A DNA stretch of 64,000 bases, from assembly GCA_937925685.1 (NCBI GenBank), contig CALAMI010000015.1:62001-126000 (forward strand), in the 5' to 3' direction. The position numbers and the translations under genes are program-made. The notes beneath the pieces are model-generated. The model searched no databases and was not told the origin of the DNA. It saw only the letters and a list, made by a program, of their open reading frames with translations. This document shows, piece by piece, positions 28,105-37,624 of the stretch (the stretch's first letter is position 1; each line of letters begins with the position of its first letter). This DNA comes from Candidatus Binatia bacterium (GTDB lineage: Bacteria > Desulfobacterota > Binatia > HRBIN30).

Positions 28105-30519
28105 TTACAGGGCAGCGGCACGTTTTTGCGCCGCAGTGGCCGGTTCCAGCGCGTAGCGTAAAACCTCGTCGATGGTCTCCACGAACACGAAGTTCATCTC
28201 TTTGCGTACTGACTCGGGGACTTCCTCGAGATCCTTTTCGTTACGCTTGGGCAAGATGACCGTGTTGATGCCGGCCCGCCGCGCGCCCAGAACCTTCTCC
28301 TTAATCCCCCCGACCGGCAGTACTTTTCCGCGCAACGTAATTTCTCCCGTCATCGCGATGTCGTGGCGAACCAAACGACCGGTTAGCAACGAAGCCAGCG
28401 AAGTGGCTAAAGCGATTCCCGCAGAAGGACCATCCTTCGGTACCGCACCTGCCGGAACATGGATGTGGATATCCAAGTTTTCGAAAAAGTCGGGCGCAAT
28501 GCCCAGGCTGGATGCATGGGCACGGATGTAACTCAGGGCAGCCTGAGCGGATTCTTTCATAACGTCACCAAGTTGCCCGGTGAGGATGAGGTTCTTTTTT
28601 CCCACCATCTTCGTCGACTCAATGAAGATGATGTCCCCGCCGTTAGGCGTCCAAGCGAGTCCTACAGCCACTCCCGGTTCCTGCGTACGGTCAGCCACCT
28701 CCGAAAAGAAGCGCTCCGGGCCCAACATTTCTCGTACCTTTGTCGGGTCGACCGTCACCGGCTCCGTTCTTCCCTCGGTGATTGCACGTGCCACCTTTCG
28801 GCAGATGCTACCAATGTCACGTTCGAGGTTTCTCAGTCCGGCCTCTCGGGTATAGTGTCGGATAATTTGCAGAATTCCTTCGTCGGTAAAGGACACCTGA
28901 CCTTCGTCCAGACCGTTTTCGCGCATTTGCTTGGGAATCAAATGCCGCCGGGCAATGACGAGCTTTTCCTCTTCCGTGTAGCCGGCTAGCTCGATCACCT
29001 CCATACGATCCCGCAGCGGTGGAGGGATGGGATCCAGGAGGTTCGCCGTGGTAACAAACATGACCCTGGACAAGTCGAAGGGCACGTCGAGATAATGATC
29101 GACAAAGGCATTATTTTGCTCAGGGTCGAGCACCTCGAGCAGGGCCGAAGCGGGGTCTCCGCGAAAATCAGCACCGAGTTTGTCAATCTCGTCGAGCATC
29201 AACAACGGGTTGTTAGAACCTGCATTGCGAATGCTCTGGATGATTCGACCGGGCAGTGCCCCAATGTATGTTCGGCGGTGTCCACGGATCTCTGCCTCAT
29301 CGCGCACTCCTCCGAGGGACAAGCGTACGAATTTGCGGCCTAGGGCACGAGCAATCGACCGTCCCAACGAGGTTTTTCCCGTCCCCGGTGGGCCAACAAA
29401 GCACAAGATGGGCCCTTTCGAGTCACGTTTGAGCTTGCGCACCGCCAGAAACTCCAAAATCCGGTCCTTGATTTTCTCCAGGTCGTAGTGATCCTCATCC
29501 AGGACCTGGCGGGCGTGCGCAATATCGAGGTTATCTTCCGTCGACACCGACCACGGCAAGTTGACGAGCCACTCCAAGTAAGTTCTTACGACCGTGTGCT
29601 CCGCTGATTCAGGGGGGATGATTTTCAAGCGCTCCAACTCCTGCTCAGCGGCTTTGCGAGCTTCTGGAGGTAGCTTGGCCTCCTCCATCTTCTTTCTCAG
29701 CTCTTCGATTTCCGCTGCCCGCGGATCCGACTCACCGAGCTCTTTTTGAATCGCTCGCATCTGCTGGCGCAGGTAAAATTCTTTCTGGTTCTTCGTTAGC
29801 TCAGACTGCACCTGCGCCTGGATTTTGTGACCTAGCTCGAGCAGCTCGATCTCGCGCTTGAGGATCATCAGCAGCCGCTCCATGCGCTGCTTAACGTCGA
29901 GCGTGCTCAGGAGCTCCTGCTTTTCCTCCAGCGCAATGTTGAGGTTGGAAGCAATCAGATCGGTCACCTTGCCCGCGTCACGGATATTATTGACGACGAC
30001 CTGCAACTCGTCCGGCAAGTACGGGATCATGGATACGTATTTGGAGAACTGGTTGACGAGCTGGGTCTGAATGGCGGGCAGAGCGGGCGACTCCGGTTTG
30101 CTGTCGGCAAGTTGGCGAACACGGGCGCGAAAGTAAGGGGCGGCCTGCACGAACTCGATGATCTCGATACGGCGCAGCCCCTGAACAAGGATGCGCACGC
30201 TACCATCGGGGTACTTGAGCATCTTCAGGATTCGGCCCGCTGTTCCCCGCGAAAACAGCCCCTCTGTTGTTGGGCTTTCTTCTTCAGGATTTTTTTGGCT
30301 CACAAGGCCAATGAGGCGCTCGCCCGTCAACGCCTCCTCAATCAGTCGCAGCGACGAGGCGCGCGAGATCAGCAAGGGGACAATCGCAGCCGGAAAAATG
30401 ACAACCCCCCTTAAGGGCAGAATGGGTAGCTCTTCGGGCACAGAGACCTCACCCAGGTCGGCCTCGAAGCCAACGTAACGCTGCTTCTTCGATTCCTCTC
30501 GTTCGTCTTCCAAAGTCAT
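28105..30519 (-). CDS. lon: ATP-dependent Lon protease
   Basis: The 804-residue protein has the LON substrate-binding N-domain ([13 protein letters not shown]), a coiled middle region, the AAA+ module with Walker [12 protein letters not shown] and Walker [12 protein letters not shown], and the protease domain with catalytic Ser in KDGPSAG and Lys in [13 protein letters not shown]. It degrades misfolded and regulatory proteins in the cytoplasm. Length matches bacterial LonA. glgA follows closely. Confidence 0.97.
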   Translation of the reverse strand: MTLEDEREESKKQRYVGFEADLGEVSVPEELPILPLRGVVIFPAAIVPLLISRASSLRLIEEALTGERLIGLVSQKNPEEESPTTEGLFSRGTAGRILKMLKYPDGSVRILVQGLRRIEIIEFVQAAPYFRARVRQLADSKPESPALPAIQTQLVNQFSKYVSMIPYLPDELQVVVNNIRDAGKVTDLIASNLNIALEEKQELLSTLDVKQRMERLLMILKREIELLELGHKIQAQVQSELTKNQKEFYLRQQMRAIQKELGESDPRAAEIEELRKKMEEAKLPPEARKAAEQELERLKIIPPESAEHTVVRTYLEWLVNLPWSVSTEDNLDIAHARQVLDEDHYDLEKIKDRILEFLAVRKLKRDSKGPILCFVGPPGTGKTSLGRSIARALGRKFVRLSLGGVRDEAEIRGHRRTYIGALPGRIIQSIRNAGSNNPLLMLDEIDKLGADFRGDPASALLEVLDPEQNNAFVDHYLDVPFDLSRVMFVTTANLLDPIPPPLRDRMEVIELAGYTEEEKLVIARRHLIPKQMRENGLDEGQVSFTDEGILQIIRHYTREAGLRNLERDIGSICRKVARAITEGRTEPVTVDPTKVREMLGPERFFSEVADRTQEPGVAVGLAWTPNGGDIIFIESTKMVGKKNLILTGQLGDVMKESAQAALSYIRAHASSLGIAPDFFENLDIHIHVPAGAVPKDGPSAGIALATSLASLLTGRLVRHDIAMTGEITLRGKVLPVGGIKEKVLGARRAGINTVILPKRNEKDLEEVPESVRKEMNFVFVETIDEVLRYALEPATAAQKRAAAL

Positions 30520-30621
30520 AAGCGCAAACTAATACCGCCTCTCCGGGCTGACAAGCACCATTGGATGAAGGGCGCGAAGACGCCGCCTTCCCGGCGCGGG
30601 CCTTGACGCTATCCTCCAAGA

Positions 30622-30966
30622 GTGAAAACAGACACCGAGAGTATGCGACAGGGCTTAGCCGTAGAGGAAATCGACCAATTGATCGCCACTCCGCACCTCA
30701 TCAGAGAGCAACTCTTGTGGCACGCGCGTCCGTTTCGACAGGCCTGCGGTGCGGTGCCCTCACGACTCGTGCGCAACGCCAAGGCAGTTTGTGCGCTTGT
30801 AATCACTGACAGCCAACCACAAATGGAGGCAAGCTTCCGTGCAATCGGAGCGGCCCGGAGGCGGGTCTCCCAGTTGGGAGCGAGTTTGAAGCGCCTCAAT
30901 CCCAGGTGCATGGATTCAGCTGCGCGACTCCATGGGCTGGACGTTTTATGGTGCTGCACGTGTTAG
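30622..30966 (+). CDS. Hypothetical protein (doubtful)
   Basis: A 114-residue frame starts at GTG 30622, or at ATG 30643 behind a weak purine run. It is basic and helical in the middle and Cys-rich at the end (LDVLWCCTC). I recognise no family. The opposite strand is also open across the same bases, which weakens the case. It lies between divergent lon and the DUF4149 gene. It could be a small real gene or non-coding DNA. Confidence 0.3.
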   Translation: MKTDTESMRQGLAVEEIDQLIATPHLIREQLLWHARPFRQACGAVPSRLVRNAKAVCALVITDSQPQMEASFRAIGAARRRVSQLGASLKRLNPRCMDSAARLHGLDVLWCCTC

Positions 30967-31082
30967 GAAGCGGAAGCTCGGTTTTTACCACGTGCCAGGG
31001 GAGGGTTTTGCTGATTGCAAACCGTCACCTCGGGCACTCGGGGTCATAGGTACCGTGCACTGACCCGGAAAGGAGCGTCTGT

Positions 31083-31547
31083 GTGCAAAGACTTTTGGCC
31101 GCAGTTTATTTCCTAGCTATCGCAGTCTGGGTGGGAACAGTTGTGTTTCACTCCTTCGTTGTCGCACCGACGTTGTTTCGCTCGCTACCCCAGGCAACGG
31201 CGGGAGATGTTGTCGCCCGAATTTTCCCCACCTACTACCTCCTTGGTTATGTTTGCGGTGTCATCACTACCATAGTCCCCTGGCTCCTCTGGAACCCAAC
31301 GACGGGGCAACGTCCCTTGAGTTGGGCCAGTGTTGTGGCTGCTGTGATGCTGCTTGCCACTCTCATCGGTGGCACGGTGATTCACCCCCGTGCGGCGGCA
31401 TTACGGCCCCGCCTAGCCAACGCTGCCGTCGACTCTCCTGAACGTATTCAATTTCGTCAGCTCCATACTGCAGCAGTTACCGCAAATCTGCTTGTACTCG
31501 CGGGCGGCTTGGTGCTCGTGGTCATGGTGTCTCGTCATCTCCGTTGA
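31083..31547 (+). CDS. DUF4149-like integral membrane protein
   Basis: The 154-residue protein starts at GTG after AAGGAG. It has four hydrophobic segments (about 4-30, 50-70, 82-98, 132-150). The N-terminal VWVGTVVFHSFVVAPTLF and the RFPTYY-like ARIFPTYYLLGY are typical of DUF4149/TMEM205-type proteins. Function is unknown. The HAD gene begins 12 bases later, so they likely form an operon. Confidence 0.8.
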   Translation: MQRLLAAVYFLAIAVWVGTVVFHSFVVAPTLFRSLPQATAGDVVARIFPTYYLLGYVCGVITTIVPWLLWNPTTGQRPLSWASVVAAVMLLATLIGGTVIHPRAAALRPRLANAAVDSPERIQFRQLHTAAVTANLLVLAGGLVLVVMVSRHLR

Positions 31548-31559
31548 TAAGGGGAGCAA

Positions 31560-32309
31560 GTGACCCGAGCGGTTTTGTTCGACCTTTTTGGTACCCTAGT
31601 CCACTTCGAGCCGGAGATACCCTCCCTCGAGGGTGGACAGCGCGAGTGGAGGAAAGCCATGAGCTGGCTCGAGCCAGTCGTGCGCTGCCATTTACCCGGT
31701 TATTCCTTCGAAGCTTTCCTCGATTGCCTGACAGCGACAACCAACACCATCGTGGCATCTCGGGCGCCCGAATATCACGAGATTCCGTCGGTCGAGCGCT
31801 TTCGCTGGACACTAGCCCGCCTCGGCATCGATCGCGCTCGGCAGGATTGGCTTGCGCCACTCTTGGCAGAAGAGCACATGGCAAATCTGACAAAGCGCAC
31901 GCATCTGGACGTTTCGGCAACCACAACTCTCGAGGCGTTACAGCGACAAGGCTACCAGCTAGGTTTGGTTTCCAATTTTGACTCCGAGCCGGCAGCATGG
32001 CACGTCCTCGAGCAGCATGGCCTTCTCGAGCATTTCGGTACCGTACTGATCTCTGCGGGGTTCGGTCGGCGAAAGCCCCACCGATCCATTTTCCTCGCCG
32101 CGCTTCAACGACTCGGAGCCTCGGCGAGCGGAGCATGGTTCGTTGGGGACAACTACGAGGAGGACATACTCGGTGCTCAAAATGCGGGCCTTCGGAGCAT
32201 CTGGGTGCGCCCTCAGCGCACCGTGGGCCAAGGTTGGCACCTCGAGTCGACAGTTGGCTGCACCCGGCAAGTGCAGCACCTGGCGGAGGTGCTGGCATGC
32301 ATCGACTGA
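31560..32309 (+). CDS. HAD-superfamily hydrolase
   Basis: The 249-residue protein starts at GTG after GGGGAG. Motif I is FDLFGTLV with nucleophile Asp8; the +2 acid of phosphatases is Phe here, as in several HAD branches. Motif II is LVSNFDS, motif III the Lys in GRRKPHRSIF, motif IV GDNYEEDILGAQNAG. A helical cap lies at about residues 20-100. The +2 change could indicate dehalogenase or other hydrolase activity rather than a classic phosphatase. The tRNA-Ser gene follows after 77 bases. Confidence 0.87.
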   Translation: MTRAVLFDLFGTLVHFEPEIPSLEGGQREWRKAMSWLEPVVRCHLPGYSFEAFLDCLTATTNTIVASRAPEYHEIPSVERFRWTLARLGIDRARQDWLAPLLAEEHMANLTKRTHLDVSATTTLEALQRQGYQLGLVSNFDSEPAAWHVLEQHGLLEHFGTVLISAGFGRRKPHRSIFLAALQRLGASASGAWFVGDNYEEDILGAQNAGLRSIWVRPQRTVGQGWHLESTVGCTRQVQHLAEVLACID

Positions 32310-32386
32310 AGAGACCAGCATATCATTCCGGCCACACCACCGGCGGTAGACGTTCACGGCACACGAAGCTAGCGTGGACTTCACCT

Positions 32387-32471
32387 GGAGGGGTGGGTGA
32401 GCGGTTGAAACCACCGGTCTTGAAAACCGGCAACCCGAAAGGGTTCGAGGGTTCGAATCCCTCCCCCTCCG
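32387..32471 (+). tRNA. tRNA-Ser (anticodon TGA)
   Basis: The 85-base gene has a perfect 7-base acceptor stem (GGAGGGG/CCCCTCC), anticodon stem CCGGT/ACCGG with loop CTTGAAA (anticodon TGA), a long serine-type variable arm (ACCC-GAAA-GGGT) and T arm GAGGG-TTCGAAT-CCCTC. The discriminator is G. CCA is not encoded. It reads UCA codons. Confidence 0.96.
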
Positions 32472-32499
32472 CGTTATCATGAGGTAAAGGGATTCGAAC
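32451..32499. repeat. 12-base inverted repeat of the tRNA T arm
   Basis: GTTCGAATCCCT in the tRNA T arm (32451-32462) recurs in reverse complement at 32488-32499. It could pair as a stem with a 25-base loop, or be a remnant of a tRNA-derived duplication. Confidence 0.5.
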
Positions 32500-32707
32500 T
32501 CGCGAAGCTTGTGCCCCAGCTGGTGCAGAGCCGTCCCGCTGGCAACTGTGTTACCTCTCGACAGGCGGCCAAGCGCAGCGCCCGCCTAGCCAACACCGAC
32601 ACCCGTAGGTTTCCGCCACCTGCCCAGCCGTTCGCCTCGCCGCCCTCGCTCACGAGGGTCTTCATCGTGCCAGAGCGTGAAGCACCCTCATTAACCGAGG
32701 AAAAACA

Positions 32708-33340
32708 ATGTCGGCAACCACGATCGGGATCGTGCTCTTTCCAGCGCTTACACAGCTCGACGTCACCGACCCACTGGAGGTTTTATCCCGTAGGCCGAAG
32801 GTGCGTTTGCTGCTTGTCGCGGACACACGCTAGCTGGTGGCTAGTGTACACGGCCTGCAGCAGTTTACGCCTGATGTAACATTCGGGGACGCGCCCCCCT
32901 CGCTATGCTTTTTGTTCCAGAGGCCACAGTGCCGCGACCGCGTTGGAGGACGCGCGGCTACTTGCCTACGTGGCGCGTGAGGGAGCACGGGCACAGTGGA
33001 TCGCCTCGCTTTGCAAAGGCGCGCTGATCCTAGGCGTAGGAGCTCCCCCGGCCGGCGCGCCAACACTCACTGCCTTAACCTCGAGCTGTTGGCACCGTTC
33101 TCTGCGGCGCCAACGCCCCACCATGTCCTGCTTGACGGAAACCGTATCACCGGTGCTAGCATCACCGCAGGCATCGACTTAGCCCCGTAGATCGTCGGGC
33201 TCGCGCACGGCCCAAGCGCGGCACAGATGATTGGGTCGCTCATCGAGTAAGAGCCCTCGCCACCCTTCGATGCAGGCTCACCGGCCACCGCTCCAGCCGG
33301 CCTAGTCTCCGAGATCGTTGCGGCTAAACGCGGGGGGTAA
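32708..33340 (+). pseudogene. Decayed DJ-1/PfpI (isonitrile-hydratase-like) gene
   Basis: A start behind GAGGA opens MSATTIGIVLFPALTQLD and TDPLEVLSRR, typical of DJ-1/PfpI proteins, but a TAG stops it at 32831 after 41 codons. Homology continues: FTPDVTFGDAPP in the same frame, LEDARLLAYVAREGARA and IASLCKGALILG (with the nucleophile Cys) in the next frame, then LLDGNRITGASITAGIDLA and PPFDAGSPATAPAGLVSEI back in the first. Two frameshifts and stops at 32831, 33188 and 33248 show it is dead. The ancestor was about 210 residues, an isonitrile hydratase or related hydrolase. Confidence 0.85.
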
Positions 33341-33577
33341 GACCAGCGTGCTGCGGCCGTGGCACGAGCAACTACCCGCCGTATTCTCCCCCCCGGTCAC
33401 GGGCTCAGGTAGCTTGGGTAGCTTGCCTGGTGCGGGGGCTGTGATGGACGCACAACAATCAAGGTCGCCAGCAAAACCTACCGCCGCGGCGGCACAATCA
33501 ACTGGCTTTGCCTCTGGACCAACCACCTTGCGGTGGCACCGAAATCGTGCATCGCGCCCTCTGGGCGCGTTGCCAAG
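33341..33577. other. Gene-free remnant DNA after the pseudogene
   Basis: Short overlapping frames cross this stretch but none has a start site or family signature. It may be further decayed coding DNA. A GC-rich hairpin lies at its right end. Confidence 0.35.
33553..33569 (-). terminator. Hairpin downstream of the small Cys-rich gene
   Basis: A 7-base perfect stem (CGCGCCC/GGGCGCG) with a 3-base loop lies 8 bases beyond the stop of the minus-strand gene at 33578. No T run follows, so termination would be weak or factor-assisted. Confidence 0.35.
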
Positions 33578-33814
33578 CTAGCGTTTGCGACGCATGTGCT
33601 TATGTGGTTCTTCCAGGTGCTTTTTGCACGCATCCGAGAGCTCTGACTCGTGAGCCTTCAAGCAGGCCCGGTAGCGACCTTTTCCGGGTTTCACGTCGTG
33701 GCAAAACTTTTCAATGTCACTCGCACAGGGGCCGCGCCGAACAGCCCACGCCTGCGGTGCAGCACAGACGACGGCTGCACCAAGCAAAGCTCCAAAAAGC
33801 CAACGTTTGACCAT
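33578..33814 (-). CDS. Small exported cysteine-rich-repeat protein
   Basis: The start is the ATG giving MVKRWLFGALLG, eight bases after GGAGG. The 78-residue product has a signal peptide (cleavage near AWA-VRR, residue 24). The mature part has four Cys: CASDIEKFCHDVKPGKGRYRAC and the C-terminal DACKKHLEE. This resembles the GLG1-type cysteine-rich repeat (C-x(7)-C ... C ... C), found in small periplasmic proteins. Function is unknown; two disulfides are likely. Confidence 0.78.
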   Translation of the reverse strand: MVKRWLFGALLGAAVVCAAPQAWAVRRGPCASDIEKFCHDVKPGKGRYRACLKAHESELSDACKKHLEEPHKHMRRKR

Positions 33815-33957
33815 AGGGATGTCCTCCTTATCTTTTCCGAGCCCATCGTTCGACAGACTTTGGCTCGTGGGCCCCAAGGAATTGACTCCGCGCTCATGGA
33901 AAGCACAACCTAAGCGACGCTCCGCTCGAAAGCGTATTCACAGCAGGTGCAGGTTGC

Positions 33958-33971
33958 ATCAAAATTTTGAT
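33958..33971. promoter_or_regulatory. 14-base palindrome upstream of the GDPD-like gene
   Basis: ATCAAAATTTTGAT is perfectly self-complementary and is followed by a second TGATCA 5 bases on. It lies 34-47 bases before the start at 34005, over the likely promoter of the divergent region. It is a candidate operator. Confidence 0.4.
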
Positions 33972-34004
33972 CAAGTGATCATCGTCCAATGGGAACTTCG
34001 TTTA

Positions 34005-34718
34005 ATGAAATCACTGCCTAAGATTATTGGCCATCGCGGCTGCCGCGCACCGGGAGTCCTGGAAAACAGCTCTCGCGCAGTTGCTCGCGCGATTACCGAA
34101 GGTGCCGACATTGTCGAAGTGGATGTCATTTGCACCCGGGACGGGCACTTCGTGGCTCTCCACTGGCCGGATGTGTGCTCGAGTTTGTTGCCGCCGTGGA
34201 AATACCGGCTTGCCGAGCTTCCGCCCGTTGAGCAAGTGACGTCGATTGTTCGCACGGCTGGCCAGCAGGTGGCACTGTATCTAGACATCAAACAGCCACT
34301 GGACGATCGACAGTTCCTCGATCTGGCTCAGCTCGTGTCCAGCTTCACCCCTCGGCAAGTTATCGTCGGCTCGTTCCATCGCGGTGTACTTCGTTCGTGT
34401 GCAAAACATTGTCCTCAGTGGATCCTCAACTATGATTGTCTTCCAGTCCATCGGGCCATCACAAAGGCCAACGAGCTTGGCGCTCATTGGATCAACCCAG
34501 TCGCCTTCGCAGTGCGGAAGTCTTTCGTCGAGCGGGCCTTGGAAGCTGGTTTGAGGTTCGTTCCGGCAGGAAGCGAAAACGACCGTCGGCAGCTACGTTA
34601 CGCTGCATGGGGCGCCTATGCCCTCTCGACTTTCCGCCCTGCTCGGCTGCGCGCCCTTCTGAGGCAACATTTCGAACAATGCATCCAGCAGGCCAGCCAC
34701 AGTCCCGGTCGTCGCTAG
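34005..34718 (+). CDS. Glycerophosphodiester phosphodiesterase-like protein
   Basis: I start at the ATG giving MKSLPKIIGHRGCRA (237 residues); a GTG at 33975 is an alternative. The TIM-barrel marks are IGHRGCRAPGVLENS (catalytic His-Arg), GADIVEVDVICTRDG (metal Glu-x-Asp) and the second catalytic His in LHWPD, where most members have HD. Members release alcohol and glycerol 3-phosphate from glycerophosphodiesters. It precedes glgB by about 90 bases. The family call is solid, the substrate is not. Confidence 0.82.
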   Translation: MKSLPKIIGHRGCRAPGVLENSSRAVARAITEGADIVEVDVICTRDGHFVALHWPDVCSSLLPPWKYRLAELPPVEQVTSIVRTAGQQVALYLDIKQPLDDRQFLDLAQLVSSFTPRQVIVGSFHRGVLRSCAKHCPQWILNYDCLPVHRAITKANELGAHWINPVAFAVRKSFVERALEAGLRFVPAGSENDRRQLRYAAWGAYALSTFRPARLRALLRQHFEQCIQQASHSPGRR

Positions 34719-34805
34719 AGGCGACTGCCAGCCCCGGCTCCTTGCGCCGAGGACCCCTCGGGCTAAGAGGTTACTTTTAATTCCTCGTGCCGTCGGGGTT
34801 AAACC

Positions 34806-36716
34806 ATGGCAATTTCTTACAGTCTCCTGACGTCGTTCGACTTGCATTTGCTCGCCGAGGGCCGCCACGAGCGGAGCTGGGAAAAGCTGGGAGCGCACAA
34901 GGTCAAATTTGGCGACCGAGAAGGCGTGTATTTTGCCGTCGTCGCGCCCAATGCCGAGGCCGTTTCCGTCATTGGTGATTTCAACAATTGGAACGTGGCG
35001 GCCAACCTGATGGAATTCCGCCGTGAAGCAGGGGTCTGGGAAACTTTCGTCCCTGACGTAAAACCGGGCGCCCTGTACAAGTACTGGCTAAAAGCACGAG
35101 GAGGAACCCACACCGCTGCCAAGGCGGATCCTTATGCCTTCTACGCGGAGCTTCGACCCGGCACCGCTTCCCGGGTTTGGGATTTAAACGGACACCGCTG
35201 GAGTGACGAGACTTGGCTCGAACACCGAAAAGCTACCGATTGGCTTCGCGCCCCCGTAGCAATTTACGAAGTACACCTGGGATCATGGAGGCGGGTGCCC
35301 GAGCAAGGCAACCGTTGGCTGACGTATCGCGAGCTTGCCGAGCAGCTCACGGCCTACGTACTCGACATGGGGTATACGCACGTGGAGTTCTTACCCGTAG
35401 CAGAACACCCCCTTGACGCCTCCTGGGGTTACCAGGTCACGGGTTATTTCGCTCCGACTAGCCGTTACGGTACACCTCAGGACTTCATGTACCTGGTGAA
35501 CACCCTGCATCGGCACGGCATCGGAGTCATTGTCGATTGGGTGCCCGCCCATTTCCCGCGTGACGAACATGGGCTTGCGTATTTTGATGGTACCCACCTC
35601 TTCGAGCACGCCGACCCTCGGCTCGGAGCCCATCCTGACTGGGGAACTCTCGTTTTTAATTACGGACGCTGGGAAGTGCGTAACTTCCTGCTCAGCAACG
35701 CCCTGTTTTGGTTCGAGGTTTACCATGTGGATGGTCTCAGATTCGACGCCGTGGCAAGCATGCTTTACCTCGACTACTCGCGTCAGGCGGGGGAGTGGAT
35801 CCCCAATAGGTACGGTGGCAGAGAAAATCTTGAGGCGGTCGACTTCCTGCGTCACTGCAACGAGCGGGTCTATGCGCTGAACCCCGGGGCAACAACCATC
35901 GCGGAAGAGTCCACGTCGTGGCCCATGGTCTCTCGCCCGACTTATCTTGGGGGCCTGGGATTTGGCTTCAAGTGGGACCTGGGTTGGATGAACGACACCC
36001 TCCGCTACATGGCTAGGGACCCCATCCACCGCAAATATCACCACAACGACCTTACGTTTCGCATGCTCTATGCGTTCACTGAGAATTTTGTCCTTCCGCT
36101 CTCCCACGACGAGGTTGTCCACGGCAAGGGCTCGCTGCTCAGCCGCATGCCAGGGGATGACTGGCAGAAGTTTGCCAACCTGCGTCTTTTGCTCGGCTAT
36201 CAGTACACCCAGCCAGGCAAGAAGTTGTTGTTCATGGGAAGCGACATAGGCCAATGGCGCGAGTGGGACCACGCCAGCAGCATCGACTGGCACTTACTCG
36301 CCTACGAGCCGCACCGAGGGATCCAACGGCTCGTCCGTGACCTGAATGCACTTTACCGTCGTCTTCCAGCGCTCCACGAACTCGATTGCAGTTCGGATGG
36401 CTTTCAATGGGTGGACTGCCATGACAATGAACAAAGTACCCTCACTTATTTGCGGCGAAGTAGCCGAGGGGAAATTGCACTTATCGTTTGCAACTTCACA
36501 CCAGTACCTAGAAAGGGATTCCGCGTCGGTGTACCAAAGGCAGGGCTGTGGAAAGAGCTAATGAACACGGACTCTATCCATTACGGCGGCAGCAATCTGG
36601 GGAACAGTGGTGCCGTGCTGTCGGAGCCCAGTCCGTCTCACGGGTTTCAACATTCGCTCGTCTTGACTTTGCCGCCCCTTGCCGTGCTCATACTCACACC
36701 GGAAGAGGCCTTATGA
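34806..36716 (+). CDS. glgB: 1,4-alpha-glucan branching enzyme
   Basis: The 636-residue GH13 enzyme introduces alpha-1,6 branches in glycogen. An N-terminal CBM48 module (about 30-120) has [12 protein letters not shown]. The catalytic barrel has [15 protein letters not shown], the nucleophile in [15 protein letters not shown], the acid in [10 protein letters not shown] and the stabiliser region [17 protein letters not shown]-terminal beta domain follows. Its stop overlaps the next gene's ATG by four bases. Confidence 0.95.
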   Translation: MAISYSLLTSFDLHLLAEGRHERSWEKLGAHKVKFGDREGVYFAVVAPNAEAVSVIGDFNNWNVAANLMEFRREAGVWETFVPDVKPGALYKYWLKARGGTHTAAKADPYAFYAELRPGTASRVWDLNGHRWSDETWLEHRKATDWLRAPVAIYEVHLGSWRRVPEQGNRWLTYRELAEQLTAYVLDMGYTHVEFLPVAEHPLDASWGYQVTGYFAPTSRYGTPQDFMYLVNTLHRHGIGVIVDWVPAHFPRDEHGLAYFDGTHLFEHADPRLGAHPDWGTLVFNYGRWEVRNFLLSNALFWFEVYHVDGLRFDAVASMLYLDYSRQAGEWIPNRYGGRENLEAVDFLRHCNERVYALNPGATTIAEESTSWPMVSRPTYLGGLGFGFKWDLGWMNDTLRYMARDPIHRKYHHNDLTFRMLYAFTENFVLPLSHDEVVHGKGSLLSRMPGDDWQKFANLRLLLGYQYTQPGKKLLFMGSDIGQWREWDHASSIDWHLLAYEPHRGIQRLVRDLNALYRRLPALHELDCSSDGFQWVDCHDNEQSTLTYLRRSSRGEIALIVCNFTPVPRKGFRVGVPKAGLWKELMNTDSIHYGGSNLGNSGAVLSEPSPSHGFQHSLVLTLPPLAVLILTPEEAL

Positions 36717-37624
36717 CTTTCGTCGTTCACAACCACAGCACCCTCCCTCCAGAGATTGCCAGCTCGCTTGCCGATGTTCTTCGCATTCAGGAAGAAGCCG
36801 GGTGCACCGTGGTGACGGACGGTTTTTACTCCTCACGAGATCCGGTTTGGCTTGCAATCGAATGTGTCGGCGGCGTGGAAGCGGGGTTGGCGGTGGACTA
36901 CTTTGGAGCCGGGTTCACCGTGCCGAGGCCAGTGATCTTGGATCACTTACACTACCGGGCGAACAAAGCGGTGGAACAATGGCGAATAGCGCAAACTGAG
37001 AGCCGACAACCGGTCAAAACTGTTTTCCCTGGGCCTCTCACACTTGCCCAGCTTTCCGACTACGGGCACGGTCCTTACCGCGATCGCGGATCGCTAGCGG
37101 AGGCATGGGCTACTGCCCTACTACCCGAGTTTACTGCACTCCTTGAAGCCGGCGCGACTTGGATTCAGTTCGACGAGCCCGCGCTTTTACGGAACCCACA
37201 AGAGATCCGCCTGCTGCGTGATCTGCTTGAACCTTTCTGGGAGATCCGGGGAGCTGCACGTATAGTGGTTTCCACTTGGGGTGGAAATGCAGCGTCGCTG
37301 TATGCTCAGCTCCATTCGCTGCCAGCGGATGTTGTGGGTGTGGACTTAGTAAGAAATCCTGAACTCATCGAGTTAATTGGCGAGGTAGGTGCAAGCCAGG
37401 AGCTCTACCTTGGCTTAGCAGGGCCTGACTCGGTGGGAGTCGACGTTCCAGCCCTCGAAGGAAGGCTGCACAAGTCGCTCCGCAACTATGAGTTCGAGCT
37501 GATCCACTTAGGCCCCGCCTGCGGACTCGGAGCTCTGCCTCCCCAGTTTGCCACTGCCTGTCTTCAGGAAATCGCACAACTCGCTCATGCACTCGCAGAT
37601 ACCATGGAACCGCGGCGATCATGA
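36713..37624 (+). CDS. Methionine-synthase-like (MetE/UROD fold) protein
   Basis: The ATG overlaps the glgB stop (ATGA), giving 303 residues. The TIM-barrel fold of cobalamin-independent methionine synthase is suggested by [22 protein letters not shown] and [13 protein letters not shown]. The zinc set of MetE (His-x-Cys, Glu, Cys) is mostly missing: the His-x-Cys position reads STWGGN, leaving one Cys in the final motif. It resembles the non-catalytic N-terminal MetE half or archaeal core enzymes rather than full MetE (about 750 residues). Function is open. The next gene again overlaps by four bases. Confidence 0.75.
   Translation: MTFVVHNHSTLPPEIASSLADVLRIQEEAGCTVVTDGFYSSRDPVWLAIECVGGVEAGLAVDYFGAGFTVPRPVILDHLHYRANKAVEQWRIAQTESRQPVKTVFPGPLTLAQLSDYGHGPYRDRGSLAEAWATALLPEFTALLEAGATWIQFDEPALLRNPQEIRLLRDLLEPFWEIRGAARIVVSTWGGNAASLYAQLHSLPADVVGVDLVRNPELIELIGEVGASQELYLGLAGPDSVGVDVPALEGRLHKSLRNYEFELIHLGPACGLGALPPQFATACLQEIAQLAHALADTMEPRRS

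Noticed and set aside
30609-30959. Minus-strand frame opposite the doubtful gene at 30622
   Set aside because: No start signal, no family resemblance; only one strand at most can be coding here.
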